From: Palaemon carinicauda
Taxonomy: Eukaryota > Arthropoda > Malacostraca > Decapoda > Palaemonidae
DNA length: 64,000 nucleotides
NCBI RefSeq assembly: GCF_036898095.1
Contig: NC_090725.1
Coordinates: 204,036,263-204,100,262 of the forward strand
Reading direction: 5' to 3'
Shown here: positions 20,437 to 32,135 of the stretch, one piece after another
Position numbering within the stretch: the stretch's first letter is position 1
Layout: every line of letters begins with the position of its first letter
The notes under the pieces: generated by a model
Databases searched by the model: none
What the model was told of the DNA's origin: nothing
The model's input: the letters and a program-made list of their open reading frames with translations, nothing else
Made by a program: the position numbers and the translations under genes

Positions 20437-21430
20437 TTGAACCTTTGGGGTCTCGTTACGATCACCCTTTGGGCTGGCGTGATCGTTGAGCCTTCAGGCT
20501 CTCATCATGTTGATCCTGCGGGTTCTCATGACAGTAGGAGTCCTCCGGGACTCTGCTCGAAACCTCTGGGTTTCAGTTACGCTGAACCTTCGGGCTCTCG
20601 TAACGTTGAGCCTTCGGGAACTTGCGCCATCAATCACGCTGACCTTTCTGGGTCTCCTGACAGAGGAACCTCGGTTCCTCGTTATCCTCGTTACAATGAT
20701 CCTTCGGGGTCTCGTAACATTAGTTATGCAGAACCCTTGGGCTCTCGTAACTTTAGTCACTGACACTTTGGTGTTTTGTGACATGGAAACATAGGTTTCT
20801 TGTTGCGCTGACCCTTCGGGGTCTCGTAACATTAGTTACGCTGAACCCTTGGGCTCTCGTAACTCTAGTCACTCTGACACTTCGGTATTTTGTGACAGGG
20901 AAACTTCGATTTCTCGTTGCGCTGACCCTTGGGGGTCTCGTAGCATTAGTTACGCTGAACGCTTGGGCTCTCGTAACTATAGTCACTCTAACACTTCGGT
21001 TTCTTGTTACGCTGACCCTTCTGGGTCTCGTAACATTAATTACGTTGAACCCTAGGGTCTCGTAACTTAGTCACAGACACTTCAGTGTTTTGTGACGGAA
21101 ACTTAAGTTTCTCGTTACGCTGACTCTTCAGGGTCACGTAACATTAGTTACGCTGAACCCTTGGGCTCGCGTAACTTTAGTCACTCCAACACTTCAGTGT
21201 TTACTGACAGGAGAACTTCGGTTTCTCGTTTCGCAACACAGGCTACGTTAGGCCTATGGTCTCTCATGCCCTTAATCACGCTGATCCTTCAGGGTCTCGT
21301 GACAGAGAAACTTCCACTTCTCGTTTGCGCTGACCCTTTGGGGTCTCACAACACAGTTAACGCCGAACCTTTGGGTTCTCGTGATCATAGCCATACTTTT
21401 ATGACAGAGTTTGGGGACTCGTGTTGACCA
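20437..21430 (+). repeat. Degenerate minisatellite encoding PSGSRN-type peptides
   Basis: Higher-order units of 90-114 bp (CTGACCCTT at about 20808, 20922, 21012; a variant at 21120) are built of shorter CTTCGGGGTCTCGTAAC-like pieces. Plus-strand frames 20437-20763, 20849-21055 and 21161-21427 read as repeats such as DPSGSRNISYAEPLGSRN. I take this as the decayed repetitive domain of D's ORF1. Confidence 0.85.
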
Positions 21431-22560
21431 TTCGCGCTCACACAACACAGGCTATCGAACGTAGTAGTGAGTACTCTTGCCACACTGTGAGCTCTCGCGC
21501 GCAAATTGGCGGTTATTGTTTCGAACAATTAGTCCCAAAGGAACATTGTTAGCTGACGTTAAAAGAACGATAGCAACAGCGTGGGCAACTTTTCATTACG
21601 TTTACGAACGTTTCAAACCCCGCCCACAGGTAACCAGACATCCGTTTCTGTGTAATGAAACCTGGCTAGCCCCTCACATAAAGAAGAGGGGTAAACCAAA
21701 GGGGAAATGATCACCTCTATAACTGTATATTTTGTTTGAGCGCATGTTCCCTCTCATTCAAGAAAATATTAGTTAGTCAACGATCAAGATTCTTTTGGCA
21801 ATAATGTTGCGTTTCGTCGCACATACATTTTTCCCGCAACCGGATTCGTTGCAAACATTTCCTGAAGTCAGAGAATACGCATGCGCTAGCGCTAATAGAC
21901 AAGTACTGTACATATATGCGTGCAAGCGATCTTTCTGCCAATAAGGGCCATATACATCTTGCAATTAGAACTCCGTTCTATTAAGTTGTATATTTATATC
22001 CCTTACTGAAACCAGGTTATTCAGTACATTACTTGGCTACTTTCCTTTAACCAGACATATACGGCATTTACGTTCTGCCTCCTTATAGGCATTTTTTCCT
22101 CTCCCCCGATCGGAAGTCTTAATTTCCTACAAAGGCTTTGGCTGGAAACTTCTCATAAGCATATCTGTTCCCTAGTAGGGAACGTTTAATATAAATGCTA
22201 GGTTACTGATCGGAGGCGGAGAAGTACGAACATTTTTTGTCCTAAGTAGGAGAAACCTCCGTTACGAACGTTCTCAACGTTCTCCAACCGAGTTCCGGAC
22301 ACGACTTTTATGTCGAACTACGCATTTATGCTTGTCATGCTCACAGTTCGGTGTTACTACTCCGTAGTAGACTTATGCTCTTTATCCACCTAACAATAGA
22401 TTGAAGATACGTCTCAATCCCCTCGGGTTTGGTTGGACGAGTTCGTTGATTACCGTACAGTCTCTTGTCCGGAAAGCAACCTCTATGGAGATTCGCTATC
22501 ATAACATAGGCTGTACTGATTAACTGGTTTTCCGTTTAGTATCGGTCTTATTCGGCCAAC
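21431..22560 (+). other. Middle of copy D without recognisable domain
   Basis: The space where ORF1's C-terminus and the reverse transcriptase should lie. Frames are short (the longest, 21477-21710, is not recognised) and no LKDAYF or YLDD motif is seen on either strand. Confidence 0.4.
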
Positions 22561-24360
22561 CATACTGGTTTTGTGGCAGTTGGAGGGAGAACAGGTTGTT
22601 CCCCTTCGTTGCAAGAACATGCAATTAGTTACACGTCTCGACATCATCTCGAGATGTGTTTATTGCTATGCACTCCCCCCCTTCACCGCTGGACAATCCG
22701 CGGATGATGGGTGGCATACGAGAGCTTCTGCAAAGAGGCCTGTCTTCTCGTCTTCCCTCTGGATCTGATGCTCTCTTTAATGCATCAAAAGATGGGGGGG
22801 GGGGGGGGGGGGGGGGCATATGCCGCACCATTCTAGCCTCGTCCGTTGGCCCGATTCTGAAAGGTACCAACCTCTCTTAGAGAACCATCTAGCAGTATGG
22901 GGCCTCAGATGGACAGAGGACACTAGTTGCCCCCATCTGCTCGCGTCATTCCTGGTACAGGAATGTGCTTGCAAAACCACCCAGATAGTGGGCTCCTAGT
23001 GTCTTGGAATCATCTTGTATCCAACAAAGTCTTAATCTTGTGAGGTCCCCGACTGGGGTTATGCTCGCAATGGCCCTGATCTTCAGGCTCCCACTCGATC
23101 GTTCCCCAGTCCTGGAACACCAGGCCCTCAAACAAGATGTATTCCAAGATCGGTGGGGCGGCCTAGAGGTGTGCCTTGTTTTTTTTCCCCCCATTCGTTC
23201 TGGTGAAAAAGGTCCTCAGCCAAGTCAGGATAAGCAAGGTCTTATCAATGACTCCAATAGCTTCGCTATGGCCTCCCACAAAATGGTTCCCAGACCTTCT
23301 GCAGCCCCTGATAGAACTCCAATAGCTTTGCTATGGCAACCCGCAGAATGGTTCCCGGACCTTCTACAGGTTCTGACGGAGTTTTAAGGGATATTCCTCC
23401 ACGGCACGATCTTCCAAGCAGCCACATGCTAACACTTTCCTAAGCCGTAGCTTTGCTACGACTTCACGCCTGGGACGATCCTACACCACCCCTCTCAGGG
23501 AGGCCTTTCGCAACAAGTTACGGAAAACATATCTAGGCTCCTCAGACACTTTTCAGCGTTGGTCTTCCAGGCGAAGTGTTCGGTCCTTTGTGACTGATGT
23601 CGTGGAAGGGGATTCTCTTCCATCGATGCCTTTACTTATACAAGTGTGAGATAACTTGTCCCCCGTCGGATCTCAACCTCCTCCTGGGAACGCGGTTCGG
23701 GTCCTTCAGTCTCTGAAGGCCCCTCTTTACGAACCTTATGGCCAGCAGCAGATCGCTTCCTTACACGGAAGACGGCCTTTCTACTCACTTGGGCTTTTGA
23801 CCAAGAGAGTTAGTGTGTTGTATGATCCATCTTCTGATGTCTCTTACCCTAGGAGACTGGGAGAAGTAATCGTCAGCGCCGTCCCTGAGTGGATTGCCAA
23901 GACTCAAAATCCGAGTGTGCTGTACCCTAGGTGCAGGCCATTTCGAATAAAGTCTTTGTTCGGTAACCGAAAACCTATCAACTAGGGTTTTACCCAGTGA
24001 GGAGTCTGTGGGGTTACCTTAAAAGAACGATACCAGCTCGCTCCCGTGTGTCGGCACTGTTGACCAGCACGAGGAAGGTCAAGAGGAGGACCTCAAGTAT
24101 TTCCTTCCCCTCTGGGAACGGAAAGCAATTGAGGTTACTCTCAATCTAGACTCTCCTCCATCCTAAGACCCAGAGCTCGTAATGTCAGTGGCGTGGCTAC
24201 GTCCCAGGCATTCAAGAAACTACTCTGTGGTGCAGATACTTTAAGTGGGCATGTGGAAGCGTCAATCAACCTTCACGGCCCACTACCTGCAAAGACGTAA
24301 CCCACAAGAACATGGAGACCTTTTCCATTGGTCCTGTGGTGGTCGCACAACAAATGGTCT
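22561..24360 (+). pseudogene. RNase H and recombinase remnant of copy D
   Basis: Homology to copy C begins with the sequence before the first RNase H aspartate (CTGGATCTGATGCTCTCTTT, ATGCATCAAAAGATGG). A 23-base G run at 22794-22816 lies where C has GGTGGGGGCC. Recombinase blocks follow, for example CAACAAGTTACGGAAAACAT (23511) and GGTCGCACAACAAATGGTCT (24341). The HDVRG motif reads RNVSG near 24176, so His and Arg are lost; the tyrosine block (AHYLQ) is kept. Frames are broken throughout. Confidence 0.8.
22794..22816. repeat. Homopolymer G run (23 bases)
   Basis: An uninterrupted run of G inside the RNase H remnant of copy D. Its length may be affected by sequencing error. Confidence 0.9.
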
Positions 24361-24850
24361 AAACACCGCAGGCTCCTTGATGGACAAGTAGCAGAGGGTT
24401 TAGGGCTGAGGCTACCCGGGTTAGTCTGGGGTGAATGAGTAAGAATGCCTGGCTCCTTTCTTCCTTTCACCTTCTCCTCTCTGGGGAAAACAGCTCTGCA
24501 AGCCTCAGCATAGCTGACCTCACCTTGCTGCAGGTAAGACCCATTTCCCTTGTGCCTCCTAAGTATAGAAGAATACTTTGTCCCCAAACCTTTTCGAGGG
24601 AGGGTATTGGGTAAGTCTTTAAGAAAAATAGGTTCTGTACTCGAGTTCCTATGCTAAAGACAAGCCACACTGTTAGTTCCACTCATACACAAGTTTCTGC
24701 AGGCCACTATCAGTGCATTACCTCATATCGGCACTTGATTTTAGCGAGGGTAGGGTCCCATCTACTATCGATCATAGATCGAAATAGGGAGGACCCCGGG
24801 TCATGACCAAGGCCAGTTGGTAAGGACTTCCTCCCTCTTAAGAGTAAGTC

Positions 24851-24950
24851 ACCCTATAAATAGCGGAGGGTTTGTATCTATGTCGGAACAAATAACAAAT
24901 TTGTAAGTAATTTGTATTTTTCCTAGTATACAAACCTCGAGCTATTTATA
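24851..24950 (+). repeat. ICR of copy D
   Basis: 24851-24892 is the reverse complement of the left end at 18942, and 24893-24950 of the right end at 25150-25206. They meet at GGAACAAATAACAAAT. Confidence 0.93.
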
Positions 24951-24994
24951 CAAATTGGCCCGCCACCCTGTCCTCAGAGAAGTCCTGCCATTAA

Positions 24995-25206
24995 GCAAAG
25001 TGGTTATTCAGCCGAGAGGTGTGAGTGAGCGGGGTAGCCAGTCTACCCCACCCCCCCCACCCCCCCACCCGCTAACTAGCGGATTGGGTAGTTATCCCTC
25101 ACTAAAATTATCATGGCTCGTCTTTCAGCTGCGCCGAAAGTATACCCTATAAATAGCTCCAGGTTTGTATACTAGGAAAAATACAAATTACTTACAAATT
25201 TGTTAT
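24995..25206 (+). repeat. Right inverted terminal repeat of copy D
   Basis: Inverse of 18962-19125, including a GC-rich block with several short C runs. It ends in ACAAATTTGTTAT at 25206. Confidence 0.88.
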
Positions 25207-25850
25207 ATTTGCTGGATTTGCAATGGTTGCTCACCAGAATGCATAAAATATCACAGGCAGTTGGCCTCAAGATAAATATAAGAAAGACAGAGATGAAGAG
25301 AACGGAATGTGCTATGGAAGGTGAAAGGATTAATGAGGTAGAATCATTTAGATAGTTAGGAAGTATGGTCTCTAATACAGGGTCTTTAGAATTGGAATTT
25401 AATGAGAGATTGAAAAAAAAAAAAAAAGCAAATCGGACAATGGCTAGGTTAGATAAAATTTGGAAAACAAATCGCCTGAAATCACACACAAAAAATCAGG
25501 CTATATACCAATTTAGTGAGATCGGTGTTACTGTATCGACATGAGTCGTGGTATGATAATGAAACAATATCCAACAGATTTTGTAAATTTGAGGGCAAAG
25601 CCCTCAAAAGAATATTGGGAGTTGAATGGCAGGACAGGATTTGAAAGATAAATTACTTGAGTGCCATATGTGGATGAGATCATGGTGAGGGGCAGAATGG
25701 GATAGTTTGGTCATGCTCTTCGCACTTCCCAAAAAAGATTAGTTCACCAGACTTTATCTGAGCTCCTCAAGGCACTAGAAGAGTTGGAAGACCCAGAGCT
25801 ACAATGCTATGGGGTGGGGGGGGGAGCCTCACACCTGAGGGATGATATCA
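25207..25850 (+). pseudogene. RTE-like LINE reverse transcriptase fragment
   Basis: Translations in shifting frames match the region after the catalytic box of an endonuclease/RT LINE: QRMHKISQAVGLKINIRKTE, then NEVESF and a LGSMVSNTGSLELEFNERL-like stretch, then KALKRILGVEWQDRI. The copy at 47.7-48.5 kb on the minus strand is the same family. A poly-A interruption lies at 25414-25428. The 3' end near 25850 is not well defined. Confidence 0.75.
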
Positions 25851-25882
25851 CCTTGAAACTGTGATCCAAAGAAAAGTCTGCT

Positions 25883-27560
25883 TATCAATCTTTTGGAAAT
25901 GCAGAGTCATGCTTTTAGCTATGCAAGCTTTACAACATGATTTTGATAGTGCACTCGGTATCATTGATTAACAACAACACAACTGTAGTTGCCTATGTCA
26001 AAAGCAAGAGTGACCATTTCACAGACACTCTCAATAGGGTGTTTAACAAGGCAGTGAAGCTCTCTGCAAGAGCAATGTATTGGCTGACTCATTCATTCGC
26101 AGGGGGCAGGTAATGATGGCAGAGTAGTCCCTTCTAACTGCAGTAAGAGAGAAGATACTTTCCTTTTGTGATTCCTTAATGATCAACTTGTTCACATCAC
26201 AAATGAACAAGAAGCTTCCAGTGTACTTTTCTCCAGTTCCAGACCAGACAGCAATGATGGAGCACACATCCCAACATCCTTAATGAACCTTTTCCACTAT
26301 TCTGATTTGCAGGATCATCAACTGTGTGTAGTAGACCCCTAATGTTAGGATGACCATGGTAGCTCCAAAGTGGCCACGAGCCGAATGGTTCACTGACCTG
26401 CTGATGCTGCTTGTTGAGGTACCAAGAAAATTTACCCTACTGGTCCAACTACCTTTGTCAGCCCCATCTGCAGAAATTCCATAACTCTGTGGCATCCATA
26501 TCACTTCACACATGGTGGTTATCCAGCATCTCCTCCAAGCTTTTTGTGAGGCGCTGAGATGGAGATATTTAGTTACCTGCTCAGGTCCTCTGCAGCACTT
26601 TATTTGTGAAAGTTGCCCATCTTTTGTGGTTGATGTCATAAACAGGATATATCTCTTATCCTAGCGCCTCTGCAAGTAATTTCTTATTTCCTCATCTTCC
26701 TCTGTCGGGAGAAACACTTCCCAGTTATCCCGGTAAAGGGCTATTGCTCAGCTCTGAGCCAGGTACTGTACTCAAATTGAAGTGGTTAGACATTTCCACC
26801 TCGTGGGAACTATCCACAGTCATGAGGAGTTTAGAATAGCCTTGTCCTTAAAGAAACTTCAACCTCCTGAATGGGATGTCACAAAGGTTCTCAGAGTTCT
26901 CAAGAGAGTACTTTATAAACCCTGCTTTGTCCTTTGATGGTTTTGAGATGCTTCTTCAAAGTAACTCTGTATTTCAGACCTAGGCACCATGACTTTTTCT
27001 AAGCTCTGGGAATGTTAAGAGACCGATCTCCAAGAACACCATATCTTTCTGGCTTCAGGAAACTATTAGACACTCTTGCATCCCAGATAATGCAAAAGGA
27101 GTTGACCCTCGAGAGTGAGGCCACACAAAATTGGGTGTTGACTCAACCTTAGGTTTCTGGAAGAATATGTCTGTGGCATAGGGTTTGAAAGGCAGAGTCT
27201 AGAAACATCAAATGATCTTCACTGCACATTACCGTCAGGAACATACCCACAGGTCTCTGGATACCTTTTCCCTAGGACCAGTGGTATAGCGAGCCCAGAT
27301 CCGTCACAGGACAAGTAGCATTACGTCTGGATAGTGATTGTGACATAGTCTAGAACCTCTATTTTTACTTTCTTCTTTCTCTATCTTGGAGTGTAACAGT
27401 CGTGCTGCTATGATACTGAACCGAATGCTAGATGTAGGTGAGCTATTTCACTGGAGTGACTACAGTATACTTTAATGATTCAAAGGTCGATCATGAATGG
27501 CAGAGGGAAGGGATAGTAACAATGCCCTAGCAAGACGGTGTCTTAGAGACTGACCATATA
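25883..27560 (+). mobile_element. Very old DIRS copy H, RNase H and recombinase part
   Basis: Starts with ATCAATCTTTTGGAAATGCA, matching the INLLEM block of copy C, then NNTTVVAYV-like sequence at 25973-26000. The recombinase region follows to about 27300, with a His block now reading AHKIG near 27120. No frame stays open beyond about 120 codons. After the decayed recombinase come non-coding blocks (GTCACAGGACAAGTAGCA) like the 3' region of copies C and D. The remaining right part of this element is at 41256-41842. Confidence 0.7.
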
Positions 27561-27566
27561 TACTGT

Positions 27567-27790
27567 ACATATGATCAGCACTCTAGCCCTCTCTCCACCA
27601 AAGCTAGGACCAGAGAGGGCCAGGCAATGGCTGCAGATTACTCAGCAGGTAAACCTATAGGCCCCCTCTAAACCCCCCCTTCCTTAGCTCTCAAGGATGG
27701 TGAGGTTGCAGACACTTCAAGAAACTATTGAGCTTGAACAGATCTTGAACCCCAGTCTAGATTGCAATGTGGACAATGTGCCTGCTGTAT
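27567..27790 (-). mobile_element. tRNA-derived SINE-like repeat
   Basis: Read on the minus strand it contains GGTTCAAGATCTGTTC, close to a polymerase III B box, followed by CTGCAACCTCACCATCCTTG and a C- or G-rich segment (GGAAGGGGGGG). I recall sequences of this type as abundant in shrimp genomes, usually with a GGTTCGAGTCCCGCTC-like B box. The A-box end lies near 27790. Confidence 0.5.
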
Positions 27791-28460
27791 CATGATCATC
27801 ATCATCATCCTCATTTTACCTTCAAATGTCCTTCATTGAACATAGGCCTTCCCTTGGTCCTTCCGCAGATGTATGTTTCCAGCCATATGGGTTTAGAATT
27901 GTAGATGTTGATCATAGTCTTCTCGCCAGAGGGTCTTCTGACATCCTCGGTTTCTTATGTATCCACGGGTATCCAAAATGTTGTATGGGATGTACATCGT
28001 TTGTCGATCTTTCTAGCAATGTGTCCTGCCCAACCCAGATCCACTTAAGCTTACTGGTGGTTTCAAGGATATCTCTTACTTTTGTCCATTGACATATCCA
28101 TTAATCTATTTTTCTATCCCTCCATGTTAGGTCTAACGTAATTCCCTCCTGTGCCCTGTGCATTGTTCTTAATTAATGGGAAAATATTTTGTTGAAAAAT
28201 TCAAAGTTTTGGCTCCATAGGTGACAGTTGGGAGAATACACTGCTCATAAATTTTCTTCTTCAATACTAAGGGGATCCTTTTCTTTATTAAGACAGAATT
28301 TGCTCTTCCAAATGCCTGCTAACTGAGTATTATATTTTACTCATTTTCTTTGGAATAGTCTTCATACGCTTTTCAAGATATAAGTGTTCCACTTCCTGTC
28401 TGCTGTTCCTCAACTCTGATGGTCTTCTCTGACTGTTCTATGTATTTATTGTACTTCGAC
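27791..28460 (-). pseudogene. RTE-like LINE 3' part
   Basis: On the minus strand short frames match the RT C-terminal region of RTE-type LINEs: LNSILTK-like sequence and PLSIEEENL, then KWIWVGQDTLLERSTNDV (family form KWxWxGHxAR), and a final GWKHTSAEGPREG stretch. The element ends in a GATGATGATGATCATG tail at about 27790-27812, typical of this clade. Copy G is inserted at its other edge (28461). Confidence 0.7.
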
Positions 28461-28680
28461 TTTTTCAATATTAAACTTAGCCGGTGATTATATAAGCTGC
28501 AGCTCTGCTGCCCGACAGAAAAACTCTACGTTCAAAATACGCCAGCGATCGCTATGCAGGTAGGGGGTGTACATCAACAGCGCCATCTGTCGAGCAGGTA
28601 CTCAGTACTCAATGTAAACACAGAACCAATTTTCTCTCTGTCGTGCCACCGGCAAGACCTACTAAATTCGCTATTGCTTA
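28461..28680 (+). repeat. Left inverted terminal repeat of copy G
   Basis: Inverted at 41011-41255, including GGTGATTATATAAGCTGCAG, CCGACAGAAAAACTC and GCCAGCGATCGCTATGCAGG. Confidence 0.92.
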
Positions 28681-29684
28681 CTGGATTGGTTTTCACATAT
28701 TTTGGTGAAGTACACATTTCTAGTTTTGAGCTTTCGCTATGCAGGTGTTTTATCTTCATCTCAAAACTTGAACTCGTTTTGGATAGATTTAATTATGGTG
28801 ACAAGGAGAGTATGGACTCTCTTTCACTTTTAAATGGCCGACCCTTCCCTTAGACGGAAGTGTGTTTAGGTTTTTAGTAATTTTGCTTAACACGTTATAG
28901 ATCTATATATTTTATATCTCTCCGCCTTTATTAGTCCTCTTCGATTAACTTTCCATTTATTATAAACATATAAAAATAAATTTTTATGTTTTGTTTATAT
29001 GCGACCTTTCCTGATAGTAGGCGGTCCTTACTTGGAACCGAAGTTAATCAACGTTGAGCCCGTTTTATCGTATTTAGCCTTTAAAGAATTTAAAACTTTT
29101 TAAAATTTAATGTTTTATGAAGGAATTTCTTTGATAGTCTTCGTACTGTTTTCAAAGATGAACTAACGTTTAGTTTTTTAGACTATGCAGTTGTTGACGT
29201 TCAGGACGTTCAACATGCGCTCTATCGTTACGATAGAGAGAGAGTGTATCACGGTTTCACTTTGCAGTAAGAGTAAATCGATTCTGACGTTTTGTTCATT
29301 CTTTCTTAGCTTAAATGTTTTAAATTCTAAATTAAAGGAACTTTTTATTTGGAAAACCTTTCAGTTTTTTCCTTTAGTCAAATAACATGTTTTTTTTTTG
29401 ACGATATATAATTGGGCTCTTCTCTTAGGTGCGAAATCAAGAGAGAAAGAGAGAGAGAGATAGAGACGGAGGGAGAGAGAGGAGAGAAAACGTTCCGTTC
29501 AAGCGGGTAACGTTTTTCTCGAGTTGCTCTCGTCCCTAGTCGCTGTACGGGGAGGAAGGATAAAACGTTTTTAGTTTTTTATTCTCGTCCCCAGGCTATG
29601 TGCGGTGAGAGATTGAAAACGTAGTTATATGAACTAGTGTTTAGTCTCTTTCCCAGCCACTGATTTTTTTATCTTAAAATATGT
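28681..29684 (+). other. Leader of copy G
   Basis: Non-coding and AT-rich, co-linear with the leader of copy F (29885-30900). It contains the palindrome CTCTATCGTTACGATAGAG at 29219-29237 and a GA-rich tract at 29440-29490. Homology to F's leader continues until the F insertion point at TATGTTTTT. Confidence 0.8.
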
Positions 29685-29880
29685 TTTTCAATATTAATCT
29701 TACCCGATGATCATGTAGCTGTCAACTCTGTTGCCCGACAGAAATCTACGGTCGGGATACGCCAGCGATCGCTATACAGGTGGGGGTGTACACAACAGCG
29801 CCATCTGTGAGCAGGTACTCAAGTACTTCTTGTCAACAAGAACTCAATTTTTCCTCTGTCGTGCCACCGGCTAGACCTAC
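29685..29880 (+). repeat. Left inverted terminal repeat of copy F
   Basis: CAATATTAATCTTACCCGAT through GTAGCTGTCAACTCTGTTGC and GCCAGCGATCGCTATACAGG, inverted at 35720-35958 with near identity. Confidence 0.93.
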
Positions 29881-29884
29881 TTGG

Positions 29885-31015
29885 ATACGCTGTTGATTCT
29901 GGAGTTATTGTTCACGATTTGGTGATGTATTTGCTCTAGAGTTTAGCCTTCGCTATTCAGGAAGCTTTATCATTAGCTTAGCAAGCTTTTGGAATTAATT
30001 TGATTTAATTATGGTGACGAAGAGAGTATGAACTCTCTTTCACTTTTAAATGGCCGACCCTTCCCTTAGACGGAAGTGTTGGTGTCGAAGAGAGTATAGA
30101 CTCTCTTTCTTAATTTTGCTTAACAAAGTTATAGATTTATTTTATATCTCTCCGCCTTTTATAGGCCTCTTCGATTAACTTCCATTTATTATAAACTTAT
30201 AAAAATTAATTTTTATGTTTGTTTATATGCGACCTTTCCTAATAGTAGGCGGTCATTACTTGGAACCGTAGTTAATTAACATTGAGCCCGTCATATCGTT
30301 TTTCCTGTTAAGATTTTATGCTATTTTAATTTTAATGTTTTTTAAAAGAATTTCTTTGATAGTCTCGTACTGTTTTCAAAGTTGAACTAACGTTTTGTTT
30401 TGTCTCCGCAGTTGTTGACGTTCAGAACGTTCAACTTGCGCTCTATCGTTACGATAGAGAGAGAGTATTCACGGTTTCACGTTGCAGTAAGAGTAAACCG
30501 ATTCTAGCGTTTTGTTCATTCTTTCTTAGCTTAAATGGTTTTAATTCTAATAAAGGAACTTTTTATTTGGGAAACCTTTCAGTTTTTTTCCTTTAACAAA
30601 TAATATGTTTTAACGATATATATAATTGGGCTCATCTCTCAGGTTCTAAGTCAAGAGAGAGAGAGAGATAGAGACGGAGGGAGAGAGAGGAGGATAAACG
30701 TTTCGTTCAAGCGGGTAACGTTGTTATCGTTTTTTGCTCTTCTCCCTAGTCTCTATAGGGGAAGAAGGTAAAACGTTTCTAGAGTTTTATTCTTGTTCCC
30801 AGGCTTTATGCGGTGAGAGATTTTAAACGTAGTTTATTTGATCTAGTGTTTAGTCTCTTTTCCAGCCACTGAATTCTTTATCTTTCATTATGTTTTTCTG
30901 TTACATTGTAATTCTGTTTTTCGCAATTACTACCTTTTAATGAAGGATAGGATTGCGTGTTTCAGGTACAAACCACTTAAAGTTTCGAGTTCAGTGAAAT
31001 AAGTGCAAACAGAAA
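29885..31015 (+). other. Leader of copy F
   Basis: Non-coding, about 1.1 kb, rich in AT and GA. It contains CTCTATCGTTACGATAGAG at about 30441-30459. A pyrimidine-poor GCGTGTTTCAG at 30956-30966 is conserved in G at 36039-36049 and could be a splice acceptor. Confidence 0.7.
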
Positions 31016-31019
31016 ATCA

Positions 31020-31560
31020 AAAGTGATAAAGTGATAAGCGCAAAGTGTTACAGTGTTGCGTTCGAGGGTTCGTCTGTTCGTGCCAGTTGTTCGCCTAGTC
31101 TGGGACCTCTTACAAGCTCCCAAGCCCAGGGGGAGAAGTAATGTCGAAGGACTTATGGGTTCATCAGGCCTTGATCGACGAACAGACGTTTCCCTCCGTG
31201 GTTTCGGGTGTATCTACACACGTTGCCGACGTGATCACCCCACCCACACAAAGACGAGAGAGCCCATTTATTCCTCGTCTGCGGAAGAGGTTTCTCGCAG
31301 AAACCATGGACCAAATCTTGCAGCTTTTAAGTGCAAGTCGGTCCCTTCCGCGCAAGTCCAACGGCCTAGGTGTAGCCACTGGGTCAGTTCGGACTTGCTG
31401 CAGTACGACAACTGCACACCTCCCAGAGAGGCAAGGTGGTACCGCAACAGGCAGTAACTCCGTCTGTTGCCGCACCAGCTGTTTTAGACCCTCAGTCACA
31501 ACGGACAGTAGCTCCGTTTGTTGTTGTCTTTCATAGACCCTAGTGGTCCATGCTGCAGAC
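31020..31560 (+). pseudogene. ORF1 N-terminal part of copy F
   Basis: The frames 31053-31457 and 31141-31536 overlap. Homology to copy G suggests the first carries GLMGSSGLDRRTDVSLRG and REPIYSSSAEEVSRRNHGPN. A KCYSV-type cysteine patch precedes it in G. No known domain is recognised; the role as Gag-like ORF1 is inferred from its place in the element. Confidence 0.55.
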
Positions 31561-31814
31561 TATACAGTCTCAGCTTGCTTCTTCATACAGGAGTATCATG
31601 CTGGAAGGTTGACAATGCAGCCTGTTAACCTACAACCCGTCGAGGTTGTGCGCTCAGCAGATACTGCGGCTGCCTGCTCCCACCCTCCACCTGTGAGAGC
31701 TCCACCTCCGATGCGCAGTCCACCCTGCCAGACGCATGTTCTTGCTGCGCCTCCTGCTTTCATGCGTGAGCTGCCGCATCGGGAGTTGCCGGGTTCCAGC
31801 ACTATGCGGCAACC

Positions 31815-32135
31815 TCCTCAACCCATGAGGCAGGAGCCTCATGCTATGCGGCATCCTCCACAACCCATGAGGCAGGAGCCTCATGTTATGCGGCATCCTC
31901 CTCAACCCATGAGGCATGAGCCTCATGCTATGCGGCAACCTCCTCAACCCATGAGGCAGGAGCCTCATGCTATGCGGCATCCTCCTCAACCCATGCGGCA
32001 TGAGCCTCAACCCATGCGGCATGAGCCTCATCCCATGCAGCATGAGCCTCATCCCATGCAGCATGAGCCTCATACCATGCAGCATGAGCCTCATCCCATG
32101 CAGCATGAGCCTCATCCCATGCAGCATAAGCCGCA
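31815..32135 (+). repeat. 42-bp and 21-bp tandem repeats (MRQEPHAMRHPPQP, QHEPHPM)
   Basis: Units beginning ATGAGGCAGGAGCCTCATGC repeat every 42 bp from about 31828 to 31990. They degrade into 21-bp units CATGAGCCTCATCCCATGCA up to 32135, then switch to the CCTTACAGCATGCTCTGCATA array. Confidence 0.92.

Larger units (their letters stand above)
18942..25206 (+). mobile_element. DIRS-like copy D, mostly minisatellite and RT-less
   Basis: Left ITR at 18942, ICR at 24851-24950 and a right ITR ending at 25206 define a 6.3-kb element of the same ITR family as B and C. The first half is two minisatellites instead of a normal ORF1, no reverse transcriptase motif is visible, and the second half is a decayed RNase H and tyrosine recombinase region similar to C. 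It inserted in or beside an RTE-like LINE, which resumes at 25207. Confidence 0.88.

Noticed and set aside
20437..21430. Possible CRISPR-like array with spaced direct repeats
   Set aside because: Spacing and unit sequence vary gradually, there are no unique spacers, and the context is a eukaryotic retrotransposon.
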